Shown one piece after another: positions 16,901 to 24,439 of a stretch of 64,000 bases of DNA. The translations under genes and the position numbers were made by a program. Source of the stretch: Bacteroidia bacterium (GTDB taxonomy: Bacteria; Bacteroidota; Bacteroidia; Cytophagales; Flammeovirgaceae); assembly GCA_030425505.1 (NCBI GenBank), contig JAUIAB010000011.1, forward strand, positions 1-64,000. The letters run 5' to 3'. Below the pieces are notes generated by a model. The model was given only the letters and a program-made list of their open reading frames with translations, searched no databases and was not told the DNA's origin. The stretch's first letter is position 1; each line of letters begins with the position of its first letter.

Positions 16901-17223
16901 TTTCTTTTTGATTTTAATTGTTCTAAAACGGTGTCCAATTGGTCAAAACGTTTGGCTAGTAATTTCTTAAACTGTTCGAGCCATTTTTCTATGTCTTTCA
17001 TTTTGTCTGCATTTAAGTGATAATGAATTTCTCTGCCTTGTTGCTCTTGTTTTACAATTTCACACTCCGTAAGTATTCGCAAATGTTTTGAAACAGCTTG
17101 TCTGCTTGAATCAAAATGTTCGGCTATGGCATTTGGTGTCAAAGCACCAACAGCTAAAAGCATAATAATGGCTCGTCTTGTTGGGTCTGCTATTGCTTGA
17201 AAAACGTCTCGTCTTGTTTCCAT
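16897..17223 (-). CDS. ArsR-family winged-helix repressor
   Basis: A 108-residue paralogue of the protein at 15343-15666: [20 protein letters not shown] at the start and [20 protein letters not shown] as the DNA-binding helix. It ends in a basic tail. It is translationally coupled to the SRPBCC-VOC gene and controls it, most likely through the operator at 17246-17279. First gene of cassette 15899-17356. Confidence 0.88.
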   Translation of the reverse strand: METRRDVFQAIADPTRRAIIMLLAVGALTPNAIAEHFDSSRQAVSKHLRILTECEIVKQEQQGREIHYHLNADKMKDIEKWLEQFKKLLAKRFDQLDTVLEQLKSKRK

Positions 17224-17245
17224 TTCTTATTATTTGCAATTAAGT

Positions 17246-17281
17246 AGTTGCAAACATATATGCAATTATTTAGTTGCACAA
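17246..17281 (-). promoter_or_regulatory. ArsR promoter and operator, cassette 15899-17356
   Basis: TTG (17279-17281), 20 bp, TATGTTTG (17251-17258) on the minus strand; spacing is the same as before the other arsR gene and the overlapping half-site pattern (GTTGCA... TGCAAT... GTTGCA) is shared. Confidence 0.65.
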
Positions 17282-17347
17282 TATTTCTCTAAGAAATTTT
17301 ATTGTTTTTTAATGAATTTGTGCGGTGTAGAAGTGTCTTTTTCAATG

Positions 17348-17483
17348 ACCGCCAACGTTCCTGGCTATGGCTAGTGCGGCTTTTGGAAACGTTTCCGTCC
17401 TCGCCAGCAGGATGGTTATTGAAAGTACAAAATATCATTTTTTACTTTCAAGCCAGCATTAGCTATAGCCGTTGTTGTGTGTA
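17348..17483. repeat. attC-like site 12
   Basis: Boxes ACCGCCAAC (17348-17356) and GTTGTGTGTA (17474-17483). Arms 17363-17380 and 17453-17470; identical to site 7 from 17353 on, loop 72 nt. Confidence 0.88.
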
Positions 17484-18116
17484 GGCTTTTTATTTTTTCA
17501 ATGATCCAAAAGAATATTCGTTCATTATTATAATATACTCTTCAATGGTTGATAGTCCAGCCTGTTTTCTTCGTTCATTTAAATGATCCGGATCGATTAC
17601 GGGCTTTGGAACATAGGATGAACTATCTGCATTTAATGTCATTTGAGTTCCATACACTTGAAGTTGACCTGTATTTACATTTACTCGATCAATCAAATAC
17701 ACATAGTCAAAATTGTTCATGTTGCCACTTTCAGCGACAAGCTTCATCTTTTCCAACACTTGAATCTGAAAGTTTGGATGTTTATCTTGATGTTGTACCA
17801 ATAGCCAATAGTTATGTGTTCCTTCATCACCGATTTCTTTGGTTCCTAGGTAGCCTTGCTCATTGAAAATGTCCTTTAATAAAAAGTAATTCAAGCTGTC
17901 CGTTCGTTGAAGGTTTCTACTAATGAACTTTTGATCAAGAGAGTCAATTTCATGATTGTGCAATTGTCTTAAAAGTCCACGCCATTTTTGGTCTTCCTTA
18001 ACCATTGAATCCAATGTCATCTCAATTTTAGCGAATGATTGACAGTATACTTTGGATGTCAGTATGATCAGAATGAATATCGTGATTTTGGTTTTCATTT
18101 TAGCTTACACACAACG
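17353..18116. repeat. 764-bp exact cassette duplicate, copy B
   Basis: Identical to 8810-9573. Flanks differ immediately outside CAACG at both ends: ACCGC before and ACCC after in this copy, TTGCATA before and GTCTC after in copy A. Confidence 0.95.
17490..18098 (-). CDS. DUF6624-type secreted protein, copy B
   Basis: Identical in nucleotide sequence to the gene at 8947-9555: a 202-residue exported protein with signal peptide and the WLLVQHQD and YGTQ motifs. Function unknown. It lies in cassette 17474-18115, four cassettes closer to the recombinase than copy A. As new cassettes enter integrons next to attI, this position would make copy B the later arrival, but both now lie inside the array (inference). 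Confidence 0.8.
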   Translation of the reverse strand: MKTKITIFILIILTSKVYCQSFAKIEMTLDSMVKEDQKWRGLLRQLHNHEIDSLDQKFISRNLQRTDSLNYFLLKDIFNEQGYLGTKEIGDEGTHNYWLLVQHQDKHPNFQIQVLEKMKLVAESGNMNNFDYVYLIDRVNVNTGQLQVYGTQMTLNADSSSYVPKPVIDPDHLNERRKQAGLSTIEEYIIIMNEYSFGSLKK

Positions 18117-18306
18117 ACCCGGCTAAGAAACGTAGGGGAGTTTGAAACACTGCCCTTTCGGTTTACCACTTAGCCAAGCCAAATATTTTTATAATTTACT
18201 TTTCTTTTTTCATTATCAAAATTTTGATTTGGCGGTCTATAATCGAAGCTTAAAACTTCCAATTTACCACCAAAACCCCTATGTTTTTTAGCCATTGTTG
18301 TATGCC
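18106..18306. repeat. attC-like site 13 (long-loop type)
   Basis: Boxes TACACACAAC (18106-18115) and GTTGTATGCC (18297-18306). Arms GGCTAAGAAACGTAGGGG (18121-18138) and 18276-18293, 18 of 18 paired with G.T at 7 and 12; spacers 5 and 3 nt; loop exactly 137 nt. The arm sequence differs from the other sites, yet the wobble positions are kept. Confidence 0.88.
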
Positions 18307-18338
18307 TGTGCTTTCTTTTTCGGAGCGGAGGCAAAAGA

Positions 18339-18400
18339 CATACTTATTGCCAAGTTTGGGCTCGGGCTGTTGGCTTTTGAGCGACTTGGCAATGTGTATG
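18339..18400. repeat. Second-family hairpin, copy a (downstream of nuclease-helicase)
   Basis: Arms CATACTTATTGCCAAGT (18339-18355) and 18384-18400, 17 bp with mismatches near the sixth and seventh positions; inside lies GGGCTGTTGGCTTTTGAGCG. Same plan as the copies at 23389, 24368 and 28360. Confidence 0.65.
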
Positions 18401-18420
18401 GCTTTGTAGCGTTGCTACTT

Positions 18421-21400
18421 TTATTCATTTTCAATTTCTTTTAATTCATCAATAGGAAAGCTAATTGTTGAAAGCTTAGTAATATTTACTTTCGAAGTTC
18501 CCTTTTTACGGATGTTATAAATCCAGTAATATAAACCGTCAAACTCTTTGTCAGATTGTTTCACATTAAAGTGTCCGTATTTTTCATAGAACTCTTTAAG
18601 TAGATTGAGTTTAGTGTCCCACTCATGTTCCTTCATGTCCCAAATCACACCTAATTCCTCTAAAAAAGCTTCTCTTTCCTCACTCAAATAAGTAATTTCT
18701 CCCTTCGTATTTTTTCTCCCTTTTTTATAAACTCGTTGATCATTTAGCCAACGACCTAATTTTTTGTACTTCGGGTCAATTTGGGAAACATTTGTATGTC
18801 CGAATTCTTCTTTGTACTTTTTTAATTCAATCAACTTATCAAACCAATCATCATCTCGTGGTGATGCCCCTTTACTGTTAGGCTCCCAAATGAATTTTAT
18901 TGAATTTAGTTTAGCAATTTTATCAGAGGCTAGTTTGTTTTTACGTTTAGCAACCCTTTGACCTAGAATCCAGTGATAAATACTCGGATTACCATCACTT
19001 TTCTGGTAATTGCTATGACCATTTTTTTTGAAAAAAGTCTCTAACTCTTCAAATTTATTATTCCAAGCATTTGATTTTGGTGCAGTAAATTCGAATTGCA
19101 GTAATTTTAACTTTTCAATTTTTTCAGTTTCTAATTCACCTTTTTTGTATAGGAATCTGTTTCTCGTTACGAAGTTTGCAAGAGTTTTATTTTCAAAGCT
19201 TCTAGGAACATTACAGTGTCCTTCAGAGATCTTAAAATTCAAAAGAAGTAAGTAGGTTTGTTCCCAACTATCAAATGATGTGCTTTTTGTGTTGGTCTTG
19301 GTTGGACGAGAACTAGGGTTTACTTCGAATTCAAACTTTTTACCTTGATAGTTAACATCAAATGAGTAACCAATTTTGTTTAATTTCTCTAACTTCTCAT
19401 CAGTTAATCGGTTATTCTTATATAGTCTCTTTTGCTCAACCAGCCATTTTTTAAGGTCTTGATATTGAGGTAGGCTTTTAGGAATGAGAAAGGTATTATA
19501 TTTGGAAAAATAGAAACTTAACTCTTCTAATTTTTCTTCCCAATCAATTAAGTTGTTTTGTGGTTTTCGACCTCTAAAATCTAAATCGAAGGAATATCCT
19601 ATTTCAGTTAGTTTGGATACTTTGTCTTCATTTAGTTTGCCATTTCTAAATAGTTGTCTTTGATATTGTAACCAAGCTTTAAGTGACTTATATTCCTCCG
19701 AATCGGTAGGAATGAGCCATGTTTTAAATTCGTCATAATAGCTTTTTAATACGTTGAGATTATCTAGCCAGACTTCATCAACAGATTGTTTTTCTTCGGA
19801 AGACCGACCTATTGAGCTAAGTGTTTTACCTCTGTAACTTTCTTCAAATGGAAAACCAATACCCAATAGTTTGGCTTCTCTATCTGAGGATAAATTATCT
19901 TCTCGCCATAGTTTCTTTTGATATTGAAGCCATGGAATTAGGTGTGAGTATTCTTCATTTGATTTAGGAATTAGAAATGTGCCGTTCTTCTCAGAGTATT
20001 CCTTTAAATCGGCAAGTTTCTGTAACCATTGTTCTTCATTTCTTGGTTTGGAGTTATTTCCTTTACCTCTGTAAGTATGGGTAAAAGAGTAACCTAGTTC
20101 AAGTAGCCTTTTTCTTTTTTCTTCATCTAATTTGCCCTCTTTTTCTAACTTTTTTTGGTAACGTAGCCATGATAGCAGAGGACGGTTATCTATATCGGTA
20201 GAGGAAATAAAGAATGAACCTGTGTTATTATAAAGTTCTTTTACTGCTTCAAATTTCTTCTCCCATTCTTGTTCTGTGAATGATAGAAAATCAGTGTCGA
20301 AGTCTAATCCAATTGATTTAAGTTTTTTTAATTTTTCTGCGTCTAGAGTTTCATTATTGAATAATCGTCTTTGATAAACAAGCCAATCGTAAAGACCTTC
20401 AAAAACTTCGTTTTCTGGAGTTATATCAAAATTTTCATTTTCGTCTTTAAAGAGCTTTAATTGAGTTAATCGCTCCATCCAATTTTGAGTACTTCCTGAA
20501 CGACTGTATTTTGAGTCAAATGAAAAATCAAAATCTAAAGCTTCAAGGAGTTTAGTCTGTTCATCTGTTAAATCTTCTTGATTCTTTCTGTTTTTGTAAA
20601 CCCAATAATACAATTGTGGTTCTTCTGATTGTATAGGTCGTGAATGACCATGATTATCGTAAAACTCTTTTAAATCATTATAATAATCTTCCCATCTAGT
20701 TTTACGAACAGAGTTTTTGAAACCAAGTGATTTAAGTCTCTCTAATTGTTTTTTACTGAGTGAAGAGCCGCTGTATTTAATTGAACCATTTGGTTGTAGC
20801 TCTCCATTATTTATTATTGACCGATATTTATTAGTCCATTTTCCAAGTTTTGGGAAATCCGCTGAAATTGTAGGAACGTTTGTATGACCATATTTCTGTT
20901 TGAATTCAATTAGCTTTTGGCAGAACTGGTCAAAAATTTTCACTTTGGCGTCCCAGCTAAAATCTAATTCGTCTAGGAGGTCAATACGGTCTTTGTTCAA
21001 TTCGTTTTTTCTTCTTTTCGCTCTTTGAGCAACCACCCATGTTCCTAAGGGTTTGTCCTTTTTATATCTTGCAGGTATATCAGAGTTTCCATGCTCCTTG
21101 TAGTATGCTACCAGTTTAATGTAACTATCCCACCAAATGTCATCATAATCAGTATCCTCTCTAAATTCTTCACTTTTCCAGTCAAATCCAATTGAATCAA
21201 GTTTATTCCGTTTTAGCAGATTTAATTTTTTTGCTCTGTTTTGTCTTCGTTGCTCGTATATCCAGTTACATAATTGAGGATTTTCTTTTCGAGATACTTC
21301 TAAGTGTTGAAATTCTTTTTGATAATCAACAAGCTGCATGAACATTACTTGCCAAAAATCTTTTGTTTTTTCAATTATTTCATCAAATAGAACGTTTTGT

Positions 21401-23364
21401 AGTTTTTTTTCTAACCCTTCTAATTTGATAATCTTTTCAATTTCATTGTCTTTGAAATCTATGAGTAGTCTTGAATTAGACCGCTTTCCTTTTCTAGACG
21501 CTATATCGTTAATCTCAGCTTCCAATCTTTCATCTTGGTCACACATGGCTCTCACCACTTGAATTAGATAATTGAAAATTGGTTTCCTTTTGATTTCATC
21601 TTCTAGATTCTCTTCAATATGATGAAATATTGGAATAACAATATAACCTCTTTTCTTGCTTCCTTTTGGGTCTTTCCTTAATGCTCTGCCTGAGGCTTGC
21701 ACTATATCAATTTTAGAAGTCTTAGGGTCACAGAAATAAATTAAATCGATTGTCGGAACGTCAACGCCTTCAGTTAAACACCGAGCATTTGAAACAATCC
21801 CTTTAGCACTATTCTTAAATTCGTCTAGAACCTTTTTTCTATAGGTTGTAGATTGCTTTCCGTTTACACTTTCTGAATATATGCTCTCGAAGAATCTAGA
21901 ATGCCGACTAGCGAATTCTTGTGCTAATATTACTTTCGAATGAAAAGTTAATCCATGAAATGCTTTGTATTTGTTCATTACCAGTTCGAGCGCAAAATTA
22001 TGAGCTAAATCTTCTGCCGTTATTTGCCCTATAAATTCACGTTCTTCAATATACTTTTTAACTTCCTTGTCTGTAACCCCAATTCCGATAATTTTATAGT
22101 CAACTAATATTTTATTGTGAATGGCTTCCCCAAAACTCATTCTGTAAGCTTCTTCTCCAAAAACAGTAGGATTACTCATATCACATAGTAATTCGTACTC
22201 GTCTCCAAGTTTAGTTTTTAAACTTGTTGAAGCAACTTTCGGAGTTGCAGTCATATAAAGCCTTTTTGAAGCTCGTAGTTTGTCATTGTCGTGTACAATT
22301 GTAAACGTGTTTTTCTTTGTGCTTCCCGCAGTCCTGTGAGCTTCATCACATATAATCAAACCGAATTCAAAATTTGGAATTTGTAAACTTGCTATTGATA
22401 CAACTTCAATAGATTGATATGTAGAGAAGATTATTTTATCACCCTCTTTTTCCAGAAATGCCCTAACCTTTTTATAATCTGTTGTAACTGGACCTTGAAT
22501 CTCATAGGAATGCGTAACTGCACTATCATCACCCTTATTAATGTCCTTTTCAGAGCAAACATATAAGGGGCGAAAAGAAGTGTTTTTTTGTCTAGCCCAA
22601 TCAGTTTTTATTTGTCTTAGTAAGGCTAAAGAGGGAACTAAAACAAGTGTTGTTTTAGGTTTTAACCCTTCTTTTATCCATAAAGCAGTTAGAGTTTTGC
22701 CAGCACCACAAGGCAGGATTAATTGTCCTCTACTTTCATTTTTAAAGTGTGTTACAACTTTTTCGATTGCAATTTTTTGATGGTCACGAGGTTTAAATTT
22801 CTCAATACTTGGAAGTTGATTTCCTTTTGCTATTGATAGAATGCGGTTAAAAGCATTTTCATCTAATTCTAAAAGAGTGTCATTAAGGATTTGTTCATAT
22901 TTATCTCCAAATGCTTTTGCGACCTTCGTAACATCAGCAACATTTGAAAAGACTATAATTTTTTGGCAATTTGTGCCCAATGCAAATACATTGGCGATTT
23001 TGTCTCCCGACCAACTTAGACTTTTGAGTTCATCATTTTTAAATTTGCATTGGACAGCATGATATCCTGAGTCAATATCTTTAAGAAGAATGTCAATTCC
23101 ATGATCAATAGAGGGTAAGTTTAATTTCTTTCTAATGTTTAGAGGTATTTCTTCATAAAGCCAAACATCTGTGTATAAATCAATTTTTTCTGGGTCGGTT
23201 TGGAAATAGTATTTACAGAAGTATTCAAATATTTTTCCTGCTAAAGTCTTTTTGGATGTTGTTTCAGTTTGGGTGGTGTTAAATTGTTCTAACTTGTTTT
23301 TTATGTCAGACCACTTAGATACACCATCTAGCAATTCAATTAATATTTGATTTTCTTTAGTCAT
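18421..23364 (-). CDS. Nuclease-helicase with about 13 helicase-associated repeats
   Basis: A 1647-residue fusion. Residues 40-140 are an Mrr-like PD-(D/E)xK nuclease domain (HGIDILL with D91, AVQCKFK with Q105/K107). An SF2 helicase core follows: Walker A PCGAGKT (218-224), DEAHR (340-344), MTATPK, and motif VI QASGRALRKD. From about 680 to the end come some 13 copies of a 65-75 residue helicase-associated domain (W..K...L..Y....G...V.......L..W...QR), several alike (FLIPKS..EY...L..WL). This is the make-up of large helicases in restriction or defence loci; HA repeats bind nucleic acid. Sole gene of cassette 18297-23483, bracketed by second-family hairpins. A stand-alone defence enzyme is a likely role (inference). 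Confidence 0.88.
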   Translation of the reverse strand: MTKENQILIELLDGVSKWSDIKNKLEQFNTTQTETTSKKTLAGKIFEYFCKYYFQTDPEKIDLYTDVWLYEEIPLNIRKKLNLPSIDHGIDILLKDIDSGYHAVQCKFKNDELKSLSWSGDKIANVFALGTNCQKIIVFSNVADVTKVAKAFGDKYEQILNDTLLELDENAFNRILSIAKGNQLPSIEKFKPRDHQKIAIEKVVTHFKNESRGQLILPCGAGKTLTALWIKEGLKPKTTLVLVPSLALLRQIKTDWARQKNTSFRPLYVCSEKDINKGDDSAVTHSYEIQGPVTTDYKKVRAFLEKEGDKIIFSTYQSIEVVSIASLQIPNFEFGLIICDEAHRTAGSTKKNTFTIVHDNDKLRASKRLYMTATPKVASTSLKTKLGDEYELLCDMSNPTVFGEEAYRMSFGEAIHNKILVDYKIIGIGVTDKEVKKYIEEREFIGQITAEDLAHNFALELVMNKYKAFHGLTFHSKVILAQEFASRHSRFFESIYSESVNGKQSTTYRKKVLDEFKNSAKGIVSNARCLTEGVDVPTIDLIYFCDPKTSKIDIVQASGRALRKDPKGSKKRGYIVIPIFHHIEENLEDEIKRKPIFNYLIQVVRAMCDQDERLEAEINDIASRKGKRSNSRLLIDFKDNEIEKIIKLEGLEKKLQNVLFDEIIEKTKDFWQVMFMQLVDYQKEFQHLEVSRKENPQLCNWIYEQRRQNRAKKLNLLKRNKLDSIGFDWKSEEFREDTDYDDIWWDSYIKLVAYYKEHGNSDIPARYKKDKPLGTWVVAQRAKRRKNELNKDRIDLLDELDFSWDAKVKIFDQFCQKLIEFKQKYGHTNVPTISADFPKLGKWTNKYRSIINNGELQPNGSIKYSGSSLSKKQLERLKSLGFKNSVRKTRWEDYYNDLKEFYDNHGHSRPIQSEEPQLYYWVYKNRKNQEDLTDEQTKLLEALDFDFSFDSKYSRSGSTQNWMERLTQLKLFKDENENFDITPENEVFEGLYDWLVYQRRLFNNETLDAEKLKKLKSIGLDFDTDFLSFTEQEWEKKFEAVKELYNNTGSFFISSTDIDNRPLLSWLRYQKKLEKEGKLDEEKRKRLLELGYSFTHTYRGKGNNSKPRNEEQWLQKLADLKEYSEKNGTFLIPKSNEEYSHLIPWLQYQKKLWREDNLSSDREAKLLGIGFPFEESYRGKTLSSIGRSSEEKQSVDEVWLDNLNVLKSYYDEFKTWLIPTDSEEYKSLKAWLQYQRQLFRNGKLNEDKVSKLTEIGYSFDLDFRGRKPQNNLIDWEEKLEELSFYFSKYNTFLIPKSLPQYQDLKKWLVEQKRLYKNNRLTDEKLEKLNKIGYSFDVNYQGKKFEFEVNPSSRPTKTNTKSTSFDSWEQTYLLLLNFKISEGHCNVPRSFENKTLANFVTRNRFLYKKGELETEKIEKLKLLQFEFTAPKSNAWNNKFEELETFFKKNGHSNYQKSDGNPSIYHWILGQRVAKRKNKLASDKIAKLNSIKFIWEPNSKGASPRDDDWFDKLIELKKYKEEFGHTNVSQIDPKYKKLGRWLNDQRVYKKGRKNTKGEITYLSEEREAFLEELGVIWDMKEHEWDTKLNLLKEFYEKYGHFNVKQSDKEFDGLYYWIYNIRKKGTSKVNITKLSTISFPIDELKEIENE

Positions 23365-23388
23365 TCATTAAGTCAAGCGTTGGCTAAA

Positions 23389-23450
23389 AAATAGCTCTTT
23401 TGGTTTTTTAGCGTTTGCCTGTGTGTTGGCAAAAACCAAATGTGCTATTT
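23389..23450. repeat. Second-family hairpin, copy b (upstream of nuclease-helicase)
   Basis: Arms AAATAGCTCTTTTGGTTTTT (23389-23408) and 23431-23450, 18 of 20 paired; the two mismatches fall in TCT against TGT, as in copy c. GCGTTGGC motifs flank the hairpin (23378-23384 region and 23453-23460). Confidence 0.65.
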
Positions 23451-23473
23451 GTGCGTTGGCTCTTTTTTTGCAT

Positions 23474-23674
23474 GGCATACAACGGTTAGTATATGGCATG
23501 TAGGGCAGTAGAAAGCGATAAACTTTCAGTTTTGCACTGAGCCAAATCGTTGTATTTTGTTTTTAATTTATTCATTCTTAAAAGCCAAATCAACGATTTG
23601 GCGGGATTTGTTAATAGCACTGAACTTTCGTAAACCACCAAACGCCCTATTTGCTATATACCATGTTGGCAGTA
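23474..23674. repeat. attC-like site 14 (long-loop type)
   Basis: Boxes GGCATACAAC (23474-23483) and GTTGGCAGTA (23665-23674). Arms GTATATGGCATGTAGGGC (23489-23506) and 23644-23661 with G.T at 7 and 12 and a T.T at 11; spacers 5 and 3 nt; loop 137 nt, closely alike to site 4. Confidence 0.88.
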
Positions 23675-24187
23675 GGTTTTTAATTTTTTATCCATCACAA
23701 CAATATTTCTACTTTCAATTTGAAGTCTTTCAATCCTTACCCACCCAAGTCTTTCATAAAGTCTTTCATAAAGTCTTTCCGCTGTGTCCGTATATAAATG
23801 AAGTTGTTCAAGTCCTAAATTCTCTGAATGTTTTTGAATGAAATCACAGATTAATGCTCCATATCCTTTTTTTCTTTGTTCTGGGATTGTATAAACTAGT
23901 GCTAACCAATTCTTATGAATTTTAAATCTAGGTTCTTTATCAAGTAATCCTACGTGATTATAAATTCCGCCTGTGGTAATTGGTAATCCGTTAAGTGTCA
24001 TTAAAGCTTGAAATTGGTACTTATCATTCGTAATTTTTTTGAGCTTCTCAATTGTTTTAGTTGCCGGTATATCCCATTCATTCAAATACCAATTAGCAAT
24101 CAATTCAAAATGTTCTACATCATTCGGTTTAAGTATGTCAAATTTTATTTCCGACATTTCTGATTCCAATTTTTTTTTTGTTTTCAA
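23654..24187 (-). CDS. GNAT-family acetyltransferase
   Basis: A 177-residue N-acetyltransferase. The acetyl-CoA loop is EQRKKGYGALICDF near 103-116 (R/Q-x-x-G-x-G/A type), preceded by the beta strand WLALVYTIPE and followed by LEQLHLYTDT. Near the C-terminus, ERLYERLYERLGW contains an in-frame tandem repeat. The coding frame runs through the cassette's core box and ends at 23654 inside site 14, so the last residues (about YCQHGI) are encoded by recombination-site DNA. The start may also be at codon 11. Sole gene of cassette 23665-24199; substrate unknown, small-molecule resistance is a common role. Confidence 0.85.
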   Translation of the reverse strand: MKTKKKLESEMSEIKFDILKPNDVEHFELIANWYLNEWDIPATKTIEKLKKITNDKYQFQALMTLNGLPITTGGIYNHVGLLDKEPRFKIHKNWLALVYTIPEQRKKGYGALICDFIQKHSENLGLEQLHLYTDTAERLYERLYERLGWVRIERLQIESRNIVVMDKKLKTYCQHGI

Positions 24188-24189
24188 CT

Positions 24190-24325
24190 TACTGCCAACG
24201 GTTTTGTATATGAAAAGTAGCGGATTTTATACACTAACTTTTCGGATTATTACAGACCTTTAATTTATTCATTTTGTTTCGTTTAAGCGACTAAACCGCT
24301 ATTTTTTATATACGTTGTTGTACAC
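24190..24325. repeat. attC-like site 15
   Basis: Boxes TACTGCCAAC (24190-24199) and GTTGTACAC (24317-24325). Arms GTATATGAAAAGTAGCGG (24206-24223) and 24296-24313, all 18 positions paired with G.T at 7 and 12; spacers 6 and 3 nt; loop 72 nt. This is the site nearest the recombinase. Confidence 0.9.
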
Positions 24326-24367
24326 TGGCTTTTTTCCATTCAGATTGTCATTCAGCGTTGGCAAAGA

Positions 24368-24426
24368 CATACTCTTTTGCAATTTTGGGCTTGAGCATTG
24401 GCTGAAGCGAATTGCAAATGTGTATG
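24368..24426. repeat. Second-family hairpin, copy c (downstream of R-M genes)
   Basis: Arms CATACTCTTTTGCAATT (24368-24384) and 24410-24426, 15 of 17 paired with mismatches in TCT against TGT. Flanked by AGCGTTGGC on both sides (about 24354-24362 and 24432-24440). Confidence 0.65.
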
Positions 24427-24439
24427 GCTTTAGCGTTGG

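Noticed and set aside
8810-18116. The 764-bp duplication as an insertion sequence
   Set aside because: It encodes no transposase, has no target-site duplication other than the shared core, and matches one cassette precisely.
1443-24325. The intergenic palindromes as ordinary Rho-independent terminators
   Set aside because: Loops of 70-137 bases, no T tract after the stem, and box pairs specific to each cassette do not fit terminators.
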